In this document: piece after piece, positions 8,623 to 16,933 of the stretch
Layout of the letters: each line of letters starts with the position of its first letter
Position numbering within the stretch: the stretch's first letter is position 1
Assembly: GCF_015277815.1 (NCBI RefSeq)
Contig: NZ_CP063813.1
Span: forward strand, 1,612,001 to 1,676,000
DNA from: Microbacterium atlanticum
Lineage (GTDB): Bacteria > Actinomycetota > Actinomycetes > Actinomycetales > Microbacteriaceae
Direction: 5' to 3'
Length of the DNA: 64,000 bases
Position numbers and translations under genes: made by a program
Notes under the pieces: generated by a model
Database searches by the model: none
Told to the model about the DNA's origin: nothing
What the model saw: only the letters and a program-made list of their open reading frames with translations

Positions 8623-9522
8623 TCACGCCTGCGACGGCGGGTGATGCTTGCCCCGGTGCACCTCGTAGACCCGCACGTGGCCCGGCCAGGACGGATCGTT
8701 CTCGATCGGCAGGTCGTCCATGAAGAGCCGGATCACGTGCGCCAGCTGCCCGGGGTGGCTGAAGTTGATGGCGTGTGCCGCGCCCTCGAGCAGCACCACG
8801 AGCACGTGGCTGTCGGTCTGACTGGCGACTTCGTCGATCCGGTGGGCGTGCGGCAGCAGCGGGTCGCGCTGTCCGAGCACCACCAGGGTCGGGATGCGCA
8901 TCTCCAGCAGGCGTTCCAGCGACGGGTACTGCGTGAGCGCCCGGAACATGCGCATGGTGCTCGGTACACCGAACCTCACGTAGTCCGGAACCGCGACGCG
9001 CGCCATCCGCACCGGCTCCCGCGGCGCGTCGGCGGTGAGCTGTCGGATGGCCCGGCGCAGCGGCTGATTGAACACCCCGCCCGCCGGCGAGACGAGCACC
9101 GCCCGGTCGATCCGTTCGGGGAAGCGGTGCGCGCACTCGATGATGACGGGGCAGCCCATCGAGTTGCCGACCAGCGTCGCCTTCTCGACCCCCCGATCGT
9201 CGAGGAAGTCGACCGCGGCTCGCGCGAGATCGGGGATGTCGAGCATGTCGCGACGCTTGCCGCTGCGACCGAACCCCGGCAGGTCCGGCACGAACGTGTG
9301 GAAGTCGTCGGCGAGCCGCTCGGCCGTGGGCAGCAGGTACCGCCCCGACAGCCCGAATCCGTGGATGTGCGCCATCACCCTGGCGTCGGCCGGAGGGTGC
9401 GGCGACTCCCGGTAGAACACGTCCACGTCGTCGATCCGCGTCCACTTCTCTGTCAGCGTCGACGCCGGTCGGCGCGGCAGCTTCGGCTGTGACGACTCCG
9501 GAGCCGGCTTGCGGGTGCCCAT
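8623..9522 (-). CDS. Alpha/beta hydrolase
   Basis: 299 residues. The oxyanion-hole region is HIHGFGLSGRY, the nucleophile elbow is GNSMG (Ser about 121), the acid lies in LGQRDPLLP (about 220) and the His in GAAHAINF (about 250). The specific substrate is unknown. The ATG at 9522 has a textbook AGGAGG four bases upstream. The frame stays open back to 9711, but that would read through the tRNA-Gly gene and is rejected. Confidence 0.9.
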   Translation of the reverse strand: MGTRKPAPESSQPKLPRRPASTLTEKWTRIDDVDVFYRESPHPPADARVMAHIHGFGLSGRYLLPTAERLADDFHTFVPDLPGFGRSGKRRDMLDIPDLARAAVDFLDDRGVEKATLVGNSMGCPVIIECAHRFPERIDRAVLVSPAGGVFNQPLRRAIRQLTADAPREPVRMARVAVPDYVRFGVPSTMRMFRALTQYPSLERLLEMRIPTLVVLGQRDPLLPHAHRIDEVASQTDSHVLVVLLEGAAHAINFSHPGQLAHVIRLFMDDLPIENDPSWPGHVRVYEVHRGKHHPPSQA

Positions 9523-9654
9523 CACGCCTCCTGCGAGCGGGGAACGGTGCTCAAGCCAGTCTGCCCCGGGCCGCCTGGAGGCCAGTAGTGCGGATCGCAT
9601 GAATGCGCGGGCCCCGCGCCGGTCGACCATCGGTCGGCTGCTCGGGGCGGTCGG

Positions 9655-9725
9655 AGGGGATGACGGGAATCGAACCCGCACCATCAGTTTGGAAGACTGA
9701 GGCTCTACCATTGAGCTACATCCCC
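9655..9725 (-). tRNA. tRNA-Gly (anticodon TCC)
   Basis: 71-base cloverleaf on the minus strand. The acceptor stem is GGGGATG/CATCCCC, the anticodon loop is CTTCCAA giving TCC, the T arm contains GGTTCGATTCC, and the discriminator base is U as usual for Gly. CCA is not encoded. Confidence 0.95.
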
Positions 9726-9751
9726 GTGCGCCCGCTGAGGGGCACCGACCA

Positions 9752-9757
9752 ATCGTA
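9752..9757 (-). promoter_or_regulatory. -10 box TACGAT of tRNA-Gly
   Basis: TACGAT on the minus strand ends 26 bases before the mature tRNA-Gly 5' end, giving a short leader of about 20 nt. Confidence 0.35.
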
Positions 9758-9821
9758 GTACATCGCGGCGGGCGACCCGTCCCGAACGATCCAGACGCGC
9801 GGTCGAGGGAAGGGCGCCGTC

Positions 9822-10199
9822 ATGGAGCACACGGGCAAGCAGGTGGTGGAGGCCCTGGTGGCCACGCTGAACGCCGGTGAGGTCGCCGGCATGGACGATC
9901 TGTTCCACGAGGACGCGGTCATGGAGTGGCCGCAGTCGGGGGAGCGGATCGTCGGCGCCGGCAATCGGCGGGCGATCTACGGGGCGTTCCCGCGGCTGCC
10001 CACGATCTCGCCGCGCCGGCTGGTCGGCGACGGCGACCTGTGGGTGCTGCAGGCCGACCTCGACTACGGCGACGGCGACCCGTACCAGACGGTCTTCGTC
10101 TTCGAGCTGCGCGACGGCCGGATCGCGAAGGAGACCGCGTACTGGACCAAGCCCTTCCCCGCCCCGGAATGGCGTGCGCAGTGGGTCGAGCGGATGTGA
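9822..10199 (+). CDS. NTF2-like / SnoaL-like fold protein
   Basis: 125 residues with the pattern of the NTF2-like superfamily: an N-terminal helix (VVEALVATLNAGEVAGMDDLFHEDAVMEWP) followed by beta strands that end in FVFELRDGRIAKETAYWTKPF. Proteins of this fold can be small isomerases, hydrolases or simple ligand binders; the function cannot be told from the sequence. A GAGGGAAGG ribosome binding site lies before the ATG. It stands alone between two tRNA genes. Confidence 0.8.
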   Translation: MEHTGKQVVEALVATLNAGEVAGMDDLFHEDAVMEWPQSGERIVGAGNRRAIYGAFPRLPTISPRRLVGDGDLWVLQADLDYGDGDPYQTVFVFELRDGRIAKETAYWTKPFPAPEWRAQWVERM

Positions 10200-10231
10200 G
10201 GGCCGCGCAGGAAGCGCCCTGCCCGGTCGGC

Positions 10232-10237
10232 TAGACT
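10232..10237 (+). promoter_or_regulatory. -10 box TAGACT of tRNA-Pro
   Basis: TAGACT about 40 bases before the mature tRNA-Pro 5' end; transcription start expected near 10244. Confidence 0.45.
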
Positions 10238-10277
10238 TCTCGGGGCCGAACGGCGCGCGCACGCGTGCGAACCCGCC

Positions 10278-10351
10278 CGGGGCGTAGCTCAGCTTGGTAG
10301 AGCGCCCGCTTTGGGAGCGGGAGGCCGCAGGTTCAAATCCTGTCGCCCCGA
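10278..10351 (+). tRNA. tRNA-Pro (anticodon TGG)
   Basis: 74-base cloverleaf. Acceptor stem CGGGGCG/CGCCCCG, anticodon stem-loop CCCGC-TTTGGGA-GCGGG with TGG, T arm GGTTCAAATCC, discriminator A. CCA is not encoded. Confidence 0.95.
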
Positions 10352-10432
10352 CATCACGGCCACGGAATTTCCGAACCCCGACCTTCAGCCCGCCGCGTCC
10401 CGGCGCGGTCCGATAGAGGAGAAGTAACAGGC

Positions 10433-11917
10433 ATGGTGAACAGCACCGTCGAGAAGCTCAGCCCCACGCGGGTGAAGCTGCACATCACGGTCAGCCCCGA
10501 CGAGCTCAAGCCCTCGATCACGCACGCGTACGAGCACATCGCTCAGGACGTGCAGATCCCCGGCTTCCGCAAGGGCAAGGTGCCCGCGCCGATCATCGAC
10601 CAGCGCATCGGCCGCGTCGCGGTCCTCGAGCACGCGGTCAGTGAGGGGCTCGACACGTTCTACCGCGAGGCCGTCGCCGCCAACGAGCTGCGCGTGCTGG
10701 GCCGCCCCTCGGCCGAGGTCACCGAGTGGCCGAACGAGAAGGACTTCTCGGGCGACCTCGAGGTCGAGGTCGAGGTCGACGTCCGTCCCGAGTTCGACCT
10801 GCCGTCCTTCGAGGGCACGACCGTCGAGGTCGACGCGATCGAGGTCGACGACGCGGCCGTCGACGAGGAGCTCGACCGGCTTCGCGGCCGTTTCGGCACC
10901 CTGGTGACCGTGGACCGTCCCGCCGCGACCGGCGACTTCGTCGAGCTCGACCTCGTCGCCACGATCGATGGTGCCGAGATCGACCGCGCCGAGGGCGTGT
11001 CGTACGAGGTCGGCTCGGGCGAGCTGCTCGAGGGCATCGACGAGGCCATCGACTCGCTCACCGCCGGCGAGGACACCACGTTCCGCTCCAAGCTCGTCGG
11101 TGGCGACCACGCCGGCGAGGAGGCCGAGGTCTCGGTGACGGTCAAGGCCGTCAAGGAGCGCGAGCTCCCCGAGGCGGACGACGACTTCGCGCAGATCGCC
11201 AGCGAGTTCGACACCATCGCCGAGCTGCGCGAGAGCCTCAAGGAGCGCGTGGGACAGCAGGGTGCCTTCACTCAGGGCTCCGCCGCCCGCGACAAGCTGG
11301 TGGACGTGCTCCTCGAACAGGTCGAGATCCCCGTTCCGCCGCAGCTGATCGAGGACGAGGTGCACAACCACCTCGAGTCCGAGGGCCGGCTCGAGGACGA
11401 CGTGCACCGCGCGGAGGTCGCCGAGGCCAGCGAGAAGCAGTTCAAGACTCAGATGCTCCTCGACAAGATCGCCGAGCAGGTGGGGGTGCAGGTGTCGCAG
11501 GAGGAGCTCACGCAGTACCTCGTGCAGTCGGCCGCGCAGTACGGCATGGCCCCGCAGGAGTTCGTCAACGCGCTGCAGGAGGGCAACCAGCTTCCCGCGA
11601 TCGTCGGCGAGGTCGCACGCAACAAGGCTCTGGCCGTCGTCCTGGGCAAGGTGACCGTCGTCGACACGAACGGCAAGCCGGTCGACCTGACCGGCTTCGT
11701 CGCGGTCGAGGACGAGTCCGTCGAGGATGAGGCCGCGGATGCGGAGCAGGCGACTGCTGCCGACGCCGAGGTCGACGACAAGCCCGCCAAGAAGGCCCCC
11801 GCCCGCAAGACCGCCGCGAAGAAGGCCGACGCCGACGCGGACGCTGAGAAGGCTCCCGCGAAGAAGGCTGCCGCCAAGAAGGCCCCTGCCAAGAAGGCTG
11901 CCGCGGCGAAGGAGTGA
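10433..11917 (+). CDS. tig: Trigger factor
   Basis: 494 residues. Ribosome-associated chaperone and peptidyl-prolyl isomerase that meets nascent chains at the exit tunnel. The N-terminal ribosome-binding domain carries the signature GFRKGKVP at 44-51. The FKBP-like domain spans about 155-240 ([14 protein letters not shown]) and the C-terminal chaperone arms about 260-420. After about residue 425 there is an extra low-complexity tail, first acidic and then made of KKA/AKK repeats resembling histone H1. An AGGAG ribosome binding site precedes the ATG. It stands upstream of clpP1, with a strong terminator between. Confidence 0.97.
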   Translation: MVNSTVEKLSPTRVKLHITVSPDELKPSITHAYEHIAQDVQIPGFRKGKVPAPIIDQRIGRVAVLEHAVSEGLDTFYREAVAANELRVLGRPSAEVTEWPNEKDFSGDLEVEVEVDVRPEFDLPSFEGTTVEVDAIEVDDAAVDEELDRLRGRFGTLVTVDRPAATGDFVELDLVATIDGAEIDRAEGVSYEVGSGELLEGIDEAIDSLTAGEDTTFRSKLVGGDHAGEEAEVSVTVKAVKERELPEADDDFAQIASEFDTIAELRESLKERVGQQGAFTQGSAARDKLVDVLLEQVEIPVPPQLIEDEVHNHLESEGRLEDDVHRAEVAEASEKQFKTQMLLDKIAEQVGVQVSQEELTQYLVQSAAQYGMAPQEFVNALQEGNQLPAIVGEVARNKALAVVLGKVTVVDTNGKPVDLTGFVAVEDESVEDEAADAEQATAADAEVDDKPAKKAPARKTAAKKADADADAEKAPAKKAAAKKAPAKKAAAAKE

Positions 11918-11955
11918 CGCCGGACCCCGGTGGTGCCATCGGGATCGGGTGAAGG

Positions 11956-11987
11956 AGAGGACGGATGCCGCGCGGCATCCGTCCTCT
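11956..11987. terminator. Intrinsic terminator after tig
   Basis: Perfect 15-bp stem (11956-11970 with 11973-11987) and a 2-base loop, followed by TTCTCG. The arms are built from an inverted pair of the GGATGCC heptamer. Confidence 0.85.
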
Positions 11988-12029
11988 TCTCGTCGGGGCC
12001 CGATCTGCCCAGGGCGAACACGCGCGGGT

Positions 12030-12040
12030 CGTTCACGGCG
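12030..12040. promoter_or_regulatory. Candidate ClgR-like operator upstream of clpP1
   Basis: CGT-N5-GCG, one base away from the CGC-N5-GCG core remembered for ClgR activator sites of actinobacterial clp genes. It ends 6 bases before the -10 box TAGATT. A single short match, so only a candidate. Confidence 0.35.
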
Positions 12041-12046
12041 CCCCGG

Positions 12047-12052
12047 TAGATT
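12047..12052 (+). promoter_or_regulatory. -10 box TAGATT of clpP1
   Basis: TAGATT about 30 bases before the ATG; transcription start expected near 12059, leaving a short leader containing the AGGAG site. Confidence 0.5.
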
Positions 12053-12082
12053 CGATGGCGACCCAAGGAAACAGGAGTACAC

Positions 12083-12667
12083 ATGGCCGAACCACTTGTC
12101 GCGACCAGCGTCTTCGACCGGCTGCTGAAGGACCGCATCATCTGGCTGGGGTCGGAGGTGCGCGACGAGAACGCCAACGAGATCTGCGCCAAGATCCTGC
12201 TTCTCGCCGCGGAGGACTCCGAGAAGGACATCTACCTCTACATCAACTCGCCCGGCGGGTCGATCACCGCCGGCATGGCCATCTACGACACCATGCAGTT
12301 CGTGCCCAACGACATCGTCACGGTCGGGATCGGCATGGCGGCGTCGATGGGTCAGCTGCTGCTCACCGCAGGCACCAAGGGCAAGCGCTACATCACCCCG
12401 AACGCGCGCGTGCTGCTCCACCAGCCGCACGGCGGCTTCGGCGGAACCGCCAGCGACATCCAGACGCAGGCGCAGCTGATCCTCGACATGAAGAAGCGCC
12501 TCGCGGAGATCACCGCCGCCCAGACCGGCAAGTCGGTGGAGCAGATCAACGCCGACGGCGACCGCGATCGCTGGTTCTCGGCCGAAGAGGCGCTCGAGTA
12601 CGGCTTCGTCGACCACATCCGCGAGTCCGCCACCGACGTCATCGGCGGCGGCGGCACGGCGAACTGA
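12083..12667 (+). CDS. clpP: ATP-dependent Clp protease proteolytic subunit 1
   Basis: 194 residues. Serine protease subunit of the ClpP1P2 tetradecamer that degrades unfolded and tagged proteins with ClpX or ClpC. Catalytic Ser88 lies in GMAASMGQ and His113 in LLHQPHGG, with an Asp at about 160. The AGGAG ribosome binding site is 7 bases before the ATG. It is followed after 32 bases by a second clpP, the usual actinobacterial tandem in which both are needed for one heteromeric enzyme. Confidence 0.96.
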   Translation: MAEPLVATSVFDRLLKDRIIWLGSEVRDENANEICAKILLLAAEDSEKDIYLYINSPGGSITAGMAIYDTMQFVPNDIVTVGIGMAASMGQLLLTAGTKGKRYITPNARVLLHQPHGGFGGTASDIQTQAQLILDMKKRLAEITAAQTGKSVEQINADGDRDRWFSAEEALEYGFVDHIRESATDVIGGGGTAN

Positions 12668-12699
12668 CGGCTTCGAAGGCGAAAGAGAGAGAACCCGCA

Positions 12700-13374
12700 A
12701 TGCAGACCCCCACCTTCGGATCCCGCGCCCCCCAGGGCCTCCAGATGCCCGGCAGTCGCTACATCCTGCCGCAGTTCGAAGAGCGCACCGCCTACGGCTA
12801 CAAGCGCCAGGACCCGTACAACAAGCTGTTCGAGGACCGCGTGATCTTCCTGGGCGTCCAGGTCGACGACGCGTCGGCCGACGACGTGATGGCGCAGCTG
12901 CTCGTGCTGGAGAGCCAGGACCCCGATCGCGACATCATCATGTACATCAACTCTCCCGGCGGCTCGTTCACGGCGATGACGGCGATCTACGACACCATGC
13001 AGTACGTCTCGCCCCAGATCCAGACGGTCGTCCTCGGGCAGGCGGCGTCCGCCGCCGCGGTCCTGCTCGCGGCCGGCGCGCCCGGCAAGCGACTGGCACT
13101 GCCCAACGCGCGCATCCTCATCCACCAGCCCGCCATGGGCGAGGCCGGCCACGGACAGGCCTCCGACATCGAGATCCAGGCGCAGGAGATCATGCGCATG
13201 CGCACCTGGCTCGAGCAGACCCTGGCCAAGCACTCCAACAAGTCGGTCGACGAGGTCAACAAGGACATCGACCGCGACAAGATCCTCTCCGCCGAGGAGA
13301 GCGTCGCGTACGGTCTGGTCGATCAGGTCCTGACCACGCGCAAGCGCGGTCAGCAGGCCGCCTTGACCACGTAG
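12700..13374 (+). CDS. clpP: ATP-dependent Clp protease proteolytic subunit 2
   Basis: 224 residues. Second subunit of the ClpP1P2 protease, with Ser117 in GQAASAAA and His142 in LIHQPA. The N-terminus is about 30 residues longer than in ClpP1 (MQTPTFGSRAPQ...), which is common for the ClpP2 type. The start is taken at the ATG after GAAAGAGAGAG, 32 bases after clpP1. The frame is open further upstream, but that part overlaps clpP1 and is not real. It ends before a hairpin terminator. Confidence 0.96.
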   Translation: MQTPTFGSRAPQGLQMPGSRYILPQFEERTAYGYKRQDPYNKLFEDRVIFLGVQVDDASADDVMAQLLVLESQDPDRDIIMYINSPGGSFTAMTAIYDTMQYVSPQIQTVVLGQAASAAAVLLAAGAPGKRLALPNARILIHQPAMGEAGHGQASDIEIQAQEIMRMRTWLEQTLAKHSNKSVDEVNKDIDRDKILSAEESVAYGLVDQVLTTRKRGQQAALTT

Positions 13375-13390
13375 AGCGTCCTTTCGCGAG

Positions 13391-13424
13391 CGGCGCCCTG
13401 CCACCCCTCGGTGGCGGGGCGCCG
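13391..13424. terminator. Terminator after clpP2
   Basis: Near-perfect inverted repeat (CGGCGCCC..GCCACC against GGTGGC..GGGCGCCG) with a 4-base loop, 16 bases after the clpP2 stop. Confidence 0.75.
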
Positions 13425-13436
13425 TCGTCGTGTGTC

Positions 13437-13447
13437 CGCTGAGCGCG
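13437..13447. promoter_or_regulatory. Candidate ClgR-like operator upstream of clpX
   Basis: CGCTGAGCGCG matches CGC-N5-GCG exactly. It lies 57 bases upstream of the clpX -10 box. Candidate only. Confidence 0.35.
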
Positions 13448-13503
13448 AACCCGGACCGTCCACAACGTGCGTCGCAATGCCGACGCTTGTCGGCCCCAGC
13501 TAT

Positions 13504-13509
13504 TAGGCT
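13504..13509 (+). promoter_or_regulatory. -10 box TAGGCT of clpX
   Basis: TAGGCT 48 bases before the clpX ATG; expected transcription start near 13516. Confidence 0.55.
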
Positions 13510-13556
13510 CGGAGTCAGCTGGGGGGCTCTCCCCGGCGGTGACGAGGAGGAGCCGC

Positions 13557-14825
13557 ATGGCACGCATCGGTGAGAGCGCCGACCTGTTCAAGTGCTCCTT
13601 CTGCGGGAAGAGCCAGAAGCAGGTCCAGCAGCTCATCGCGGGTCCCGGCGTCTACATCTGCGACGAGTGCGTCGAGCTGTGCAACGAGATCATCGAAGAG
13701 CGCATGGCCGAGTCGTCGTCGGGTGTCGTCGCCGACTTCGACCTGCCCAAGCCGCGCGAGATCTTCGCATTCCTCGAGGAGTACGTGGTCGGCCAGCACG
13801 ACGCTAAGCGCGCGCTGTCGGTCGCGGTCTACAACCACTACAAGCGCGTCCGCGCCCACGGCACCATCCAGTCCGCCGAGCAGCGGGCCGACGAGATCGA
13901 GATCGCCAAGAGCAACATCCTGCTGCTCGGTCCGACCGGCTGCGGCAAGACCTATCTCGCGCAGACGCTCGCCAAGCGCCTCAACGTGCCCTTCGCCGTG
14001 GCCGACGCCACGGCGCTGACGGAGGCGGGCTATGTCGGCGAAGACGTCGAGAACATCCTGCTCAAGCTCCTCCAGGCGGCCGATTTCGACACGAAGCGCG
14101 CCGAGACGGGGATCATCTACATCGACGAGGTCGACAAGATCGCCCGCAAAGCGGAGAACCCCTCGATCACCCGCGACGTGTCGGGCGAGGGCGTGCAGCA
14201 GGCGCTGCTGAAGATCCTCGAGGGCACCGTGGCCTCCGTCCCGCCGCAGGGCGGCCGCAAGCACCCGCACCAGGAATTCATCCAGATCGACACCACGAAC
14301 GTGCTGTTCATCGTGGCCGGGGCGTTCGCGGGGCTCGAAGACATCATCTCGTCCCGGGTGGGCAAGCACGGCGTCGGCTTCGGTGCGCCGCTGCACAACA
14401 AGGGCGACGACCTGAGCCTGTTCAGCGAGGTGCGTCCCGAAGACCTCCACAAGTTCGGCCTCATCCCCGAGTTCATCGGTCGCCTCCCGGTGGTCGCCTC
14501 GGTGTCGCCGCTGGATCAGGAGGCGCTCATGGAGATCCTGGTCGAGCCGAAGAACGCGCTGGTCAAGCAGTACCAGCGCATGTTCGAGCTCGACGGCGTC
14601 TCACTCGAGTTCGACCGCGAGGCGCTCGAGGCGATCGCCGATCTCGCCGTCGCCCGCAAGACCGGCGCACGCGGGCTTCGTGCGATCCTCGAGGACGTGC
14701 TCGGGCCGATCATGTTCGAGATCCCGTCCACGGACGACGTCGACAAGGTCGTCGTGACCCGCGCATCGGTCGACGAGGGCGCCCCGCCGACGCTGGTGCT
14801 CCGCCAGAAGCGCAAGAGCGCCTGA
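13557..14825 (+). CDS. clpX: ATP-dependent Clp protease ATP-binding subunit ClpX
   Basis: 422 residues. AAA+ unfoldase that recognises substrates and feeds them to ClpP. The N-terminal zinc-binding domain has Cys13, Cys16, Cys35 and Cys38. The Walker A motif GPTGCGKT is at about 120-127 and Walker B is in [10 protein letters not shown] (about 184-193); KHPHQEF, sensor segments and the C-terminal domain follow to the usual length. The GAGGAGG site 7 bases before the ATG fixes the start; an upstream in-frame start at 13467 has no family support. It has its own promoter, separate from clpP1P2. Confidence 0.97.
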   Translation: MARIGESADLFKCSFCGKSQKQVQQLIAGPGVYICDECVELCNEIIEERMAESSSGVVADFDLPKPREIFAFLEEYVVGQHDAKRALSVAVYNHYKRVRAHGTIQSAEQRADEIEIAKSNILLLGPTGCGKTYLAQTLAKRLNVPFAVADATALTEAGYVGEDVENILLKLLQAADFDTKRAETGIIYIDEVDKIARKAENPSITRDVSGEGVQQALLKILEGTVASVPPQGGRKHPHQEFIQIDTTNVLFIVAGAFAGLEDIISSRVGKHGVGFGAPLHNKGDDLSLFSEVRPEDLHKFGLIPEFIGRLPVVASVSPLDQEALMEILVEPKNALVKQYQRMFELDGVSLEFDREALEAIADLAVARKTGARGLRAILEDVLGPIMFEIPSTDDVDKVVVTRASVDEGAPPTLVLRQKRKSA

Positions 14826-14875
14826 CGCTCCGACGAGACCTGCCGGCAAAGCTGACACGACCGAGGCGTTCCACC

Positions 14876-15847
14876 GTGGAAGACTTCGCCCCCGACCTCG
14901 ACGGATTCAACGGCGTCATCAGCGTCCGCCGCGGAGACGACGTGCTCGGCGAGTGGACGGTCGGGCTGGCCGACCGCACTTTCGCCGTCCCCCACACGCC
15001 AGACACGCGATTCGGGCTCGCCAGCGGCACCAAGACGTTCACCGCCGCGACGGTGCTCTCGCTCGTCGGCGACGGCGCGCTGACTCTCGACACCAGAGCC
15101 AGAGACGTCCTCGAGAAGGATCTGCCGCTGATCGCCTCCGACGTCACGGTCGACCACCTTCTGACGCACACGTCCGGCATCGGCGACTACCTCGACGAGG
15201 AGGTCGACGCCCTCGCGCCGCTGACGATTCCGGCGCAGCGGCTCGATTCCACCCCGGCGTACCTTCCGATGCTCGAAGGGTTTCCGACCAAGTTCCCGGC
15301 GGGGGAGCGGTTCTCGTACTGCAACGGCGGCTATGTCGTCCTGGCGGTGATCGCCGAGCGCGTCTCCGGCACGGCTTTCGCCGAGTTGGTCACCGAGCGG
15401 GTGTTCGCACCTGCCGGAATGACGGCATCCGGGTTCCCGCGCTCGGATCTGCTGCCGCCGGGTACGGCGACCGGCTACAAGGACGATGGGCGCACGAACG
15501 TCTTCGAGCTGCCGGTGGTCGGATCGGGCGACGGAGGAGCGCACTCCACCGTCGGCGACCTCCACCGGTTCTGGCTCTCGCTCCTCGGCGGGACGATCCT
15601 CGAACCGCGACTGGCGGCACGTGCGACCGAGGCGGTCACGCCTGATGTCGGCGACGGCATGGGGTATGGACGCGGAGTGTGGCTCGACGGCGGAGACTTC
15701 GTGATGGCCGGGGGAGATCACGGTGTGACCGCCGTGAGCCGGCACGATCCGGCGACGGGCGTCACGGTCTCCGCTCTGGCGAACATCGAGGTGCCGACCT
15801 TCGCCCGTACGCGCGCGGCGATGGAAGCCGTCCGCCGCTTCGGCTGA
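14876..15847 (+). CDS. Serine hydrolase of the beta-lactamase fold (class C/EstB-like)
   Basis: 323 residues. The SxxK nucleophile motif is SGTK (Ser50, Lys53), the second motif YxN is YCN (Tyr about 148), and a GDHGV segment near the C-terminus can serve as the third motif. There is no clear signal peptide, so a cytoplasmic esterase or peptidase is more likely than a resistance enzyme. The GTG start gives a compact N-terminus without an obvious ribosome binding site. Confidence 0.85.
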   Translation: MEDFAPDLDGFNGVISVRRGDDVLGEWTVGLADRTFAVPHTPDTRFGLASGTKTFTAATVLSLVGDGALTLDTRARDVLEKDLPLIASDVTVDHLLTHTSGIGDYLDEEVDALAPLTIPAQRLDSTPAYLPMLEGFPTKFPAGERFSYCNGGYVVLAVIAERVSGTAFAELVTERVFAPAGMTASGFPRSDLLPPGTATGYKDDGRTNVFELPVVGSGDGGAHSTVGDLHRFWLSLLGGTILEPRLAARATEAVTPDVGDGMGYGRGVWLDGGDFVMAGGDHGVTAVSRHDPATGVTVSALANIEVPTFARTRAAMEAVRRFG

Positions 15848-15969
15848 GGGCCGCCGCGCGGAGCGTCGTCACGACCGCTCGGACTCCCACATGATGGCCC
15901 GTTCCGGCCATGCCGGGATGGCCGCTCCGTGCGACGCGACCGACCGGCATCCTGGCGTTGACTCGAGGC

Positions 15970-16794
15970 ATGTCAGCACTGGTTCTCGCTTCATCCACCG
16001 CGTCGACGTCCGCGCCGGCGCACGTCGCTTCCGCCCGTCATGATCCCGCCCGGCCGATCGGCAGGGTGTTCGTCGACAGGTACCTGAACGGCCCGCGGGG
16101 CTTCGCCAACGGCGGGTTCGCCGCCGGGTCGATCGCACAGCACGTCGACTCCGAGACCGTGTCGGTCGTGCTCCGGCGTCCCGTCCCCGTCGCGCGCGCA
16201 CTGGATGTCTTCGACGACGGAGACGGCGCGGTGGTGGTCCGCGACGGGGGGAAGACCATCGCGCGTGGCTTCCCCTCGGCTCTCGCAGCGGGGCCGGCGC
16301 CCACCGCGCCGAGCTTCGCGGACGCGCAGCTCGCTCGCGCGCGGCATCCGCTCGCCGGTGTCCGCCACCCGCTCTCCGATTGCGTGGTCTGCGGGCCGCG
16401 TCGCCTCGACGGGATGCACGTCACTCCTGGAGCACTCGCCGGCCGCCGGCACGAGCTGGCCGCGCCGTGGACGGTCACGAGCGCGTTCTCCCATGCGGGA
16501 TCGGCCTGGTACGCGGCGGTCTGGGGCGCCCTCGACTGCACCAGCTACCCCGCCGTCGCACTCGAGCAGCGCGTGGTGTGCCTTCTGGGCACGATGACCG
16601 CGCGCATCGAGCGCCGTCCCCTCGTGGGGGAGCACCTGGTCGTCCACAGCTGGACGCGGGAGACGAGCGGCCGCCGCTACGAGACGTCGGTCGCGATGAC
16701 GGACGAGCGCGGCGACGAGGTCGCGCGCGCAGATGCGACCTGGATCGCCGTCGCGCGCCGCGGCCTCGCCTCGGTCATCCGCTGGCTCCGTTAG
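15970..16794 (+). CDS. Hypothetical protein, hot-dog thioesterase-like
   Basis: 274 residues. The segment CVVCGPRRLDGMHVTPGAL (about 139-157) resembles the C-x2-CGP..G signature of actinobacterial proteins assigned to the double hot-dog thioesterase fold. The flanking parts (VDRYLNGPRGFANGGFAAG, VHSWTRETSGRRYETSVAM) also fit that fold. Catalytic residues cannot be assigned. The start is taken at the ATG at 15970; the ATG at 15910 would add 20 residues of non-conserved sequence. Function unknown. Confidence 0.6.
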   Translation: MSALVLASSTASTSAPAHVASARHDPARPIGRVFVDRYLNGPRGFANGGFAAGSIAQHVDSETVSVVLRRPVPVARALDVFDDGDGAVVVRDGGKTIARGFPSALAAGPAPTAPSFADAQLARARHPLAGVRHPLSDCVVCGPRRLDGMHVTPGALAGRRHELAAPWTVTSAFSHAGSAWYAAVWGALDCTSYPAVALEQRVVCLLGTMTARIERRPLVGEHLVVHSWTRETSGRRYETSVAMTDERGDEVARADATWIAVARRGLASVIRWLR

Positions 16795-16795
16795 C

Positions 16796-16829
16796 CGGCG
16801 GCTCCGCCGTCCTGGCCCGTCCGGCCAGG
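16796..16829 (+). terminator. Two small tandem hairpins after the hot-dog-like gene
   Basis: CGGCGG/CCGCCG (16796-16809) directly follows the stop, and CCTGGCC/GGCCAGG (16811-16829, 7-bp perfect stem, 5-base loop) follows it. A weak terminator; no T tract. Confidence 0.4.
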
Positions 16830-16933
16830 TCGGCGACCATCTCAACGGCAGATCCTGCCGGTCCTTCCTCGGCTCGGCCGCGGGACGGACGCGCGGATGC
16901 CGGGAAACGCCCGGTCCGCAGAAAGGAACACGA

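Noticed and set aside
9523-9711. N-terminal extension of the alpha/beta hydrolase
   Set aside because: It would read through the tRNA-Gly gene, and the start at 9522 has a perfect ribosome binding site.
13467-13556. Earlier start for ClpX
   Set aside because: Extra residues have no family similarity and precede the promoter; GAGGAGG marks the ATG at 13557.
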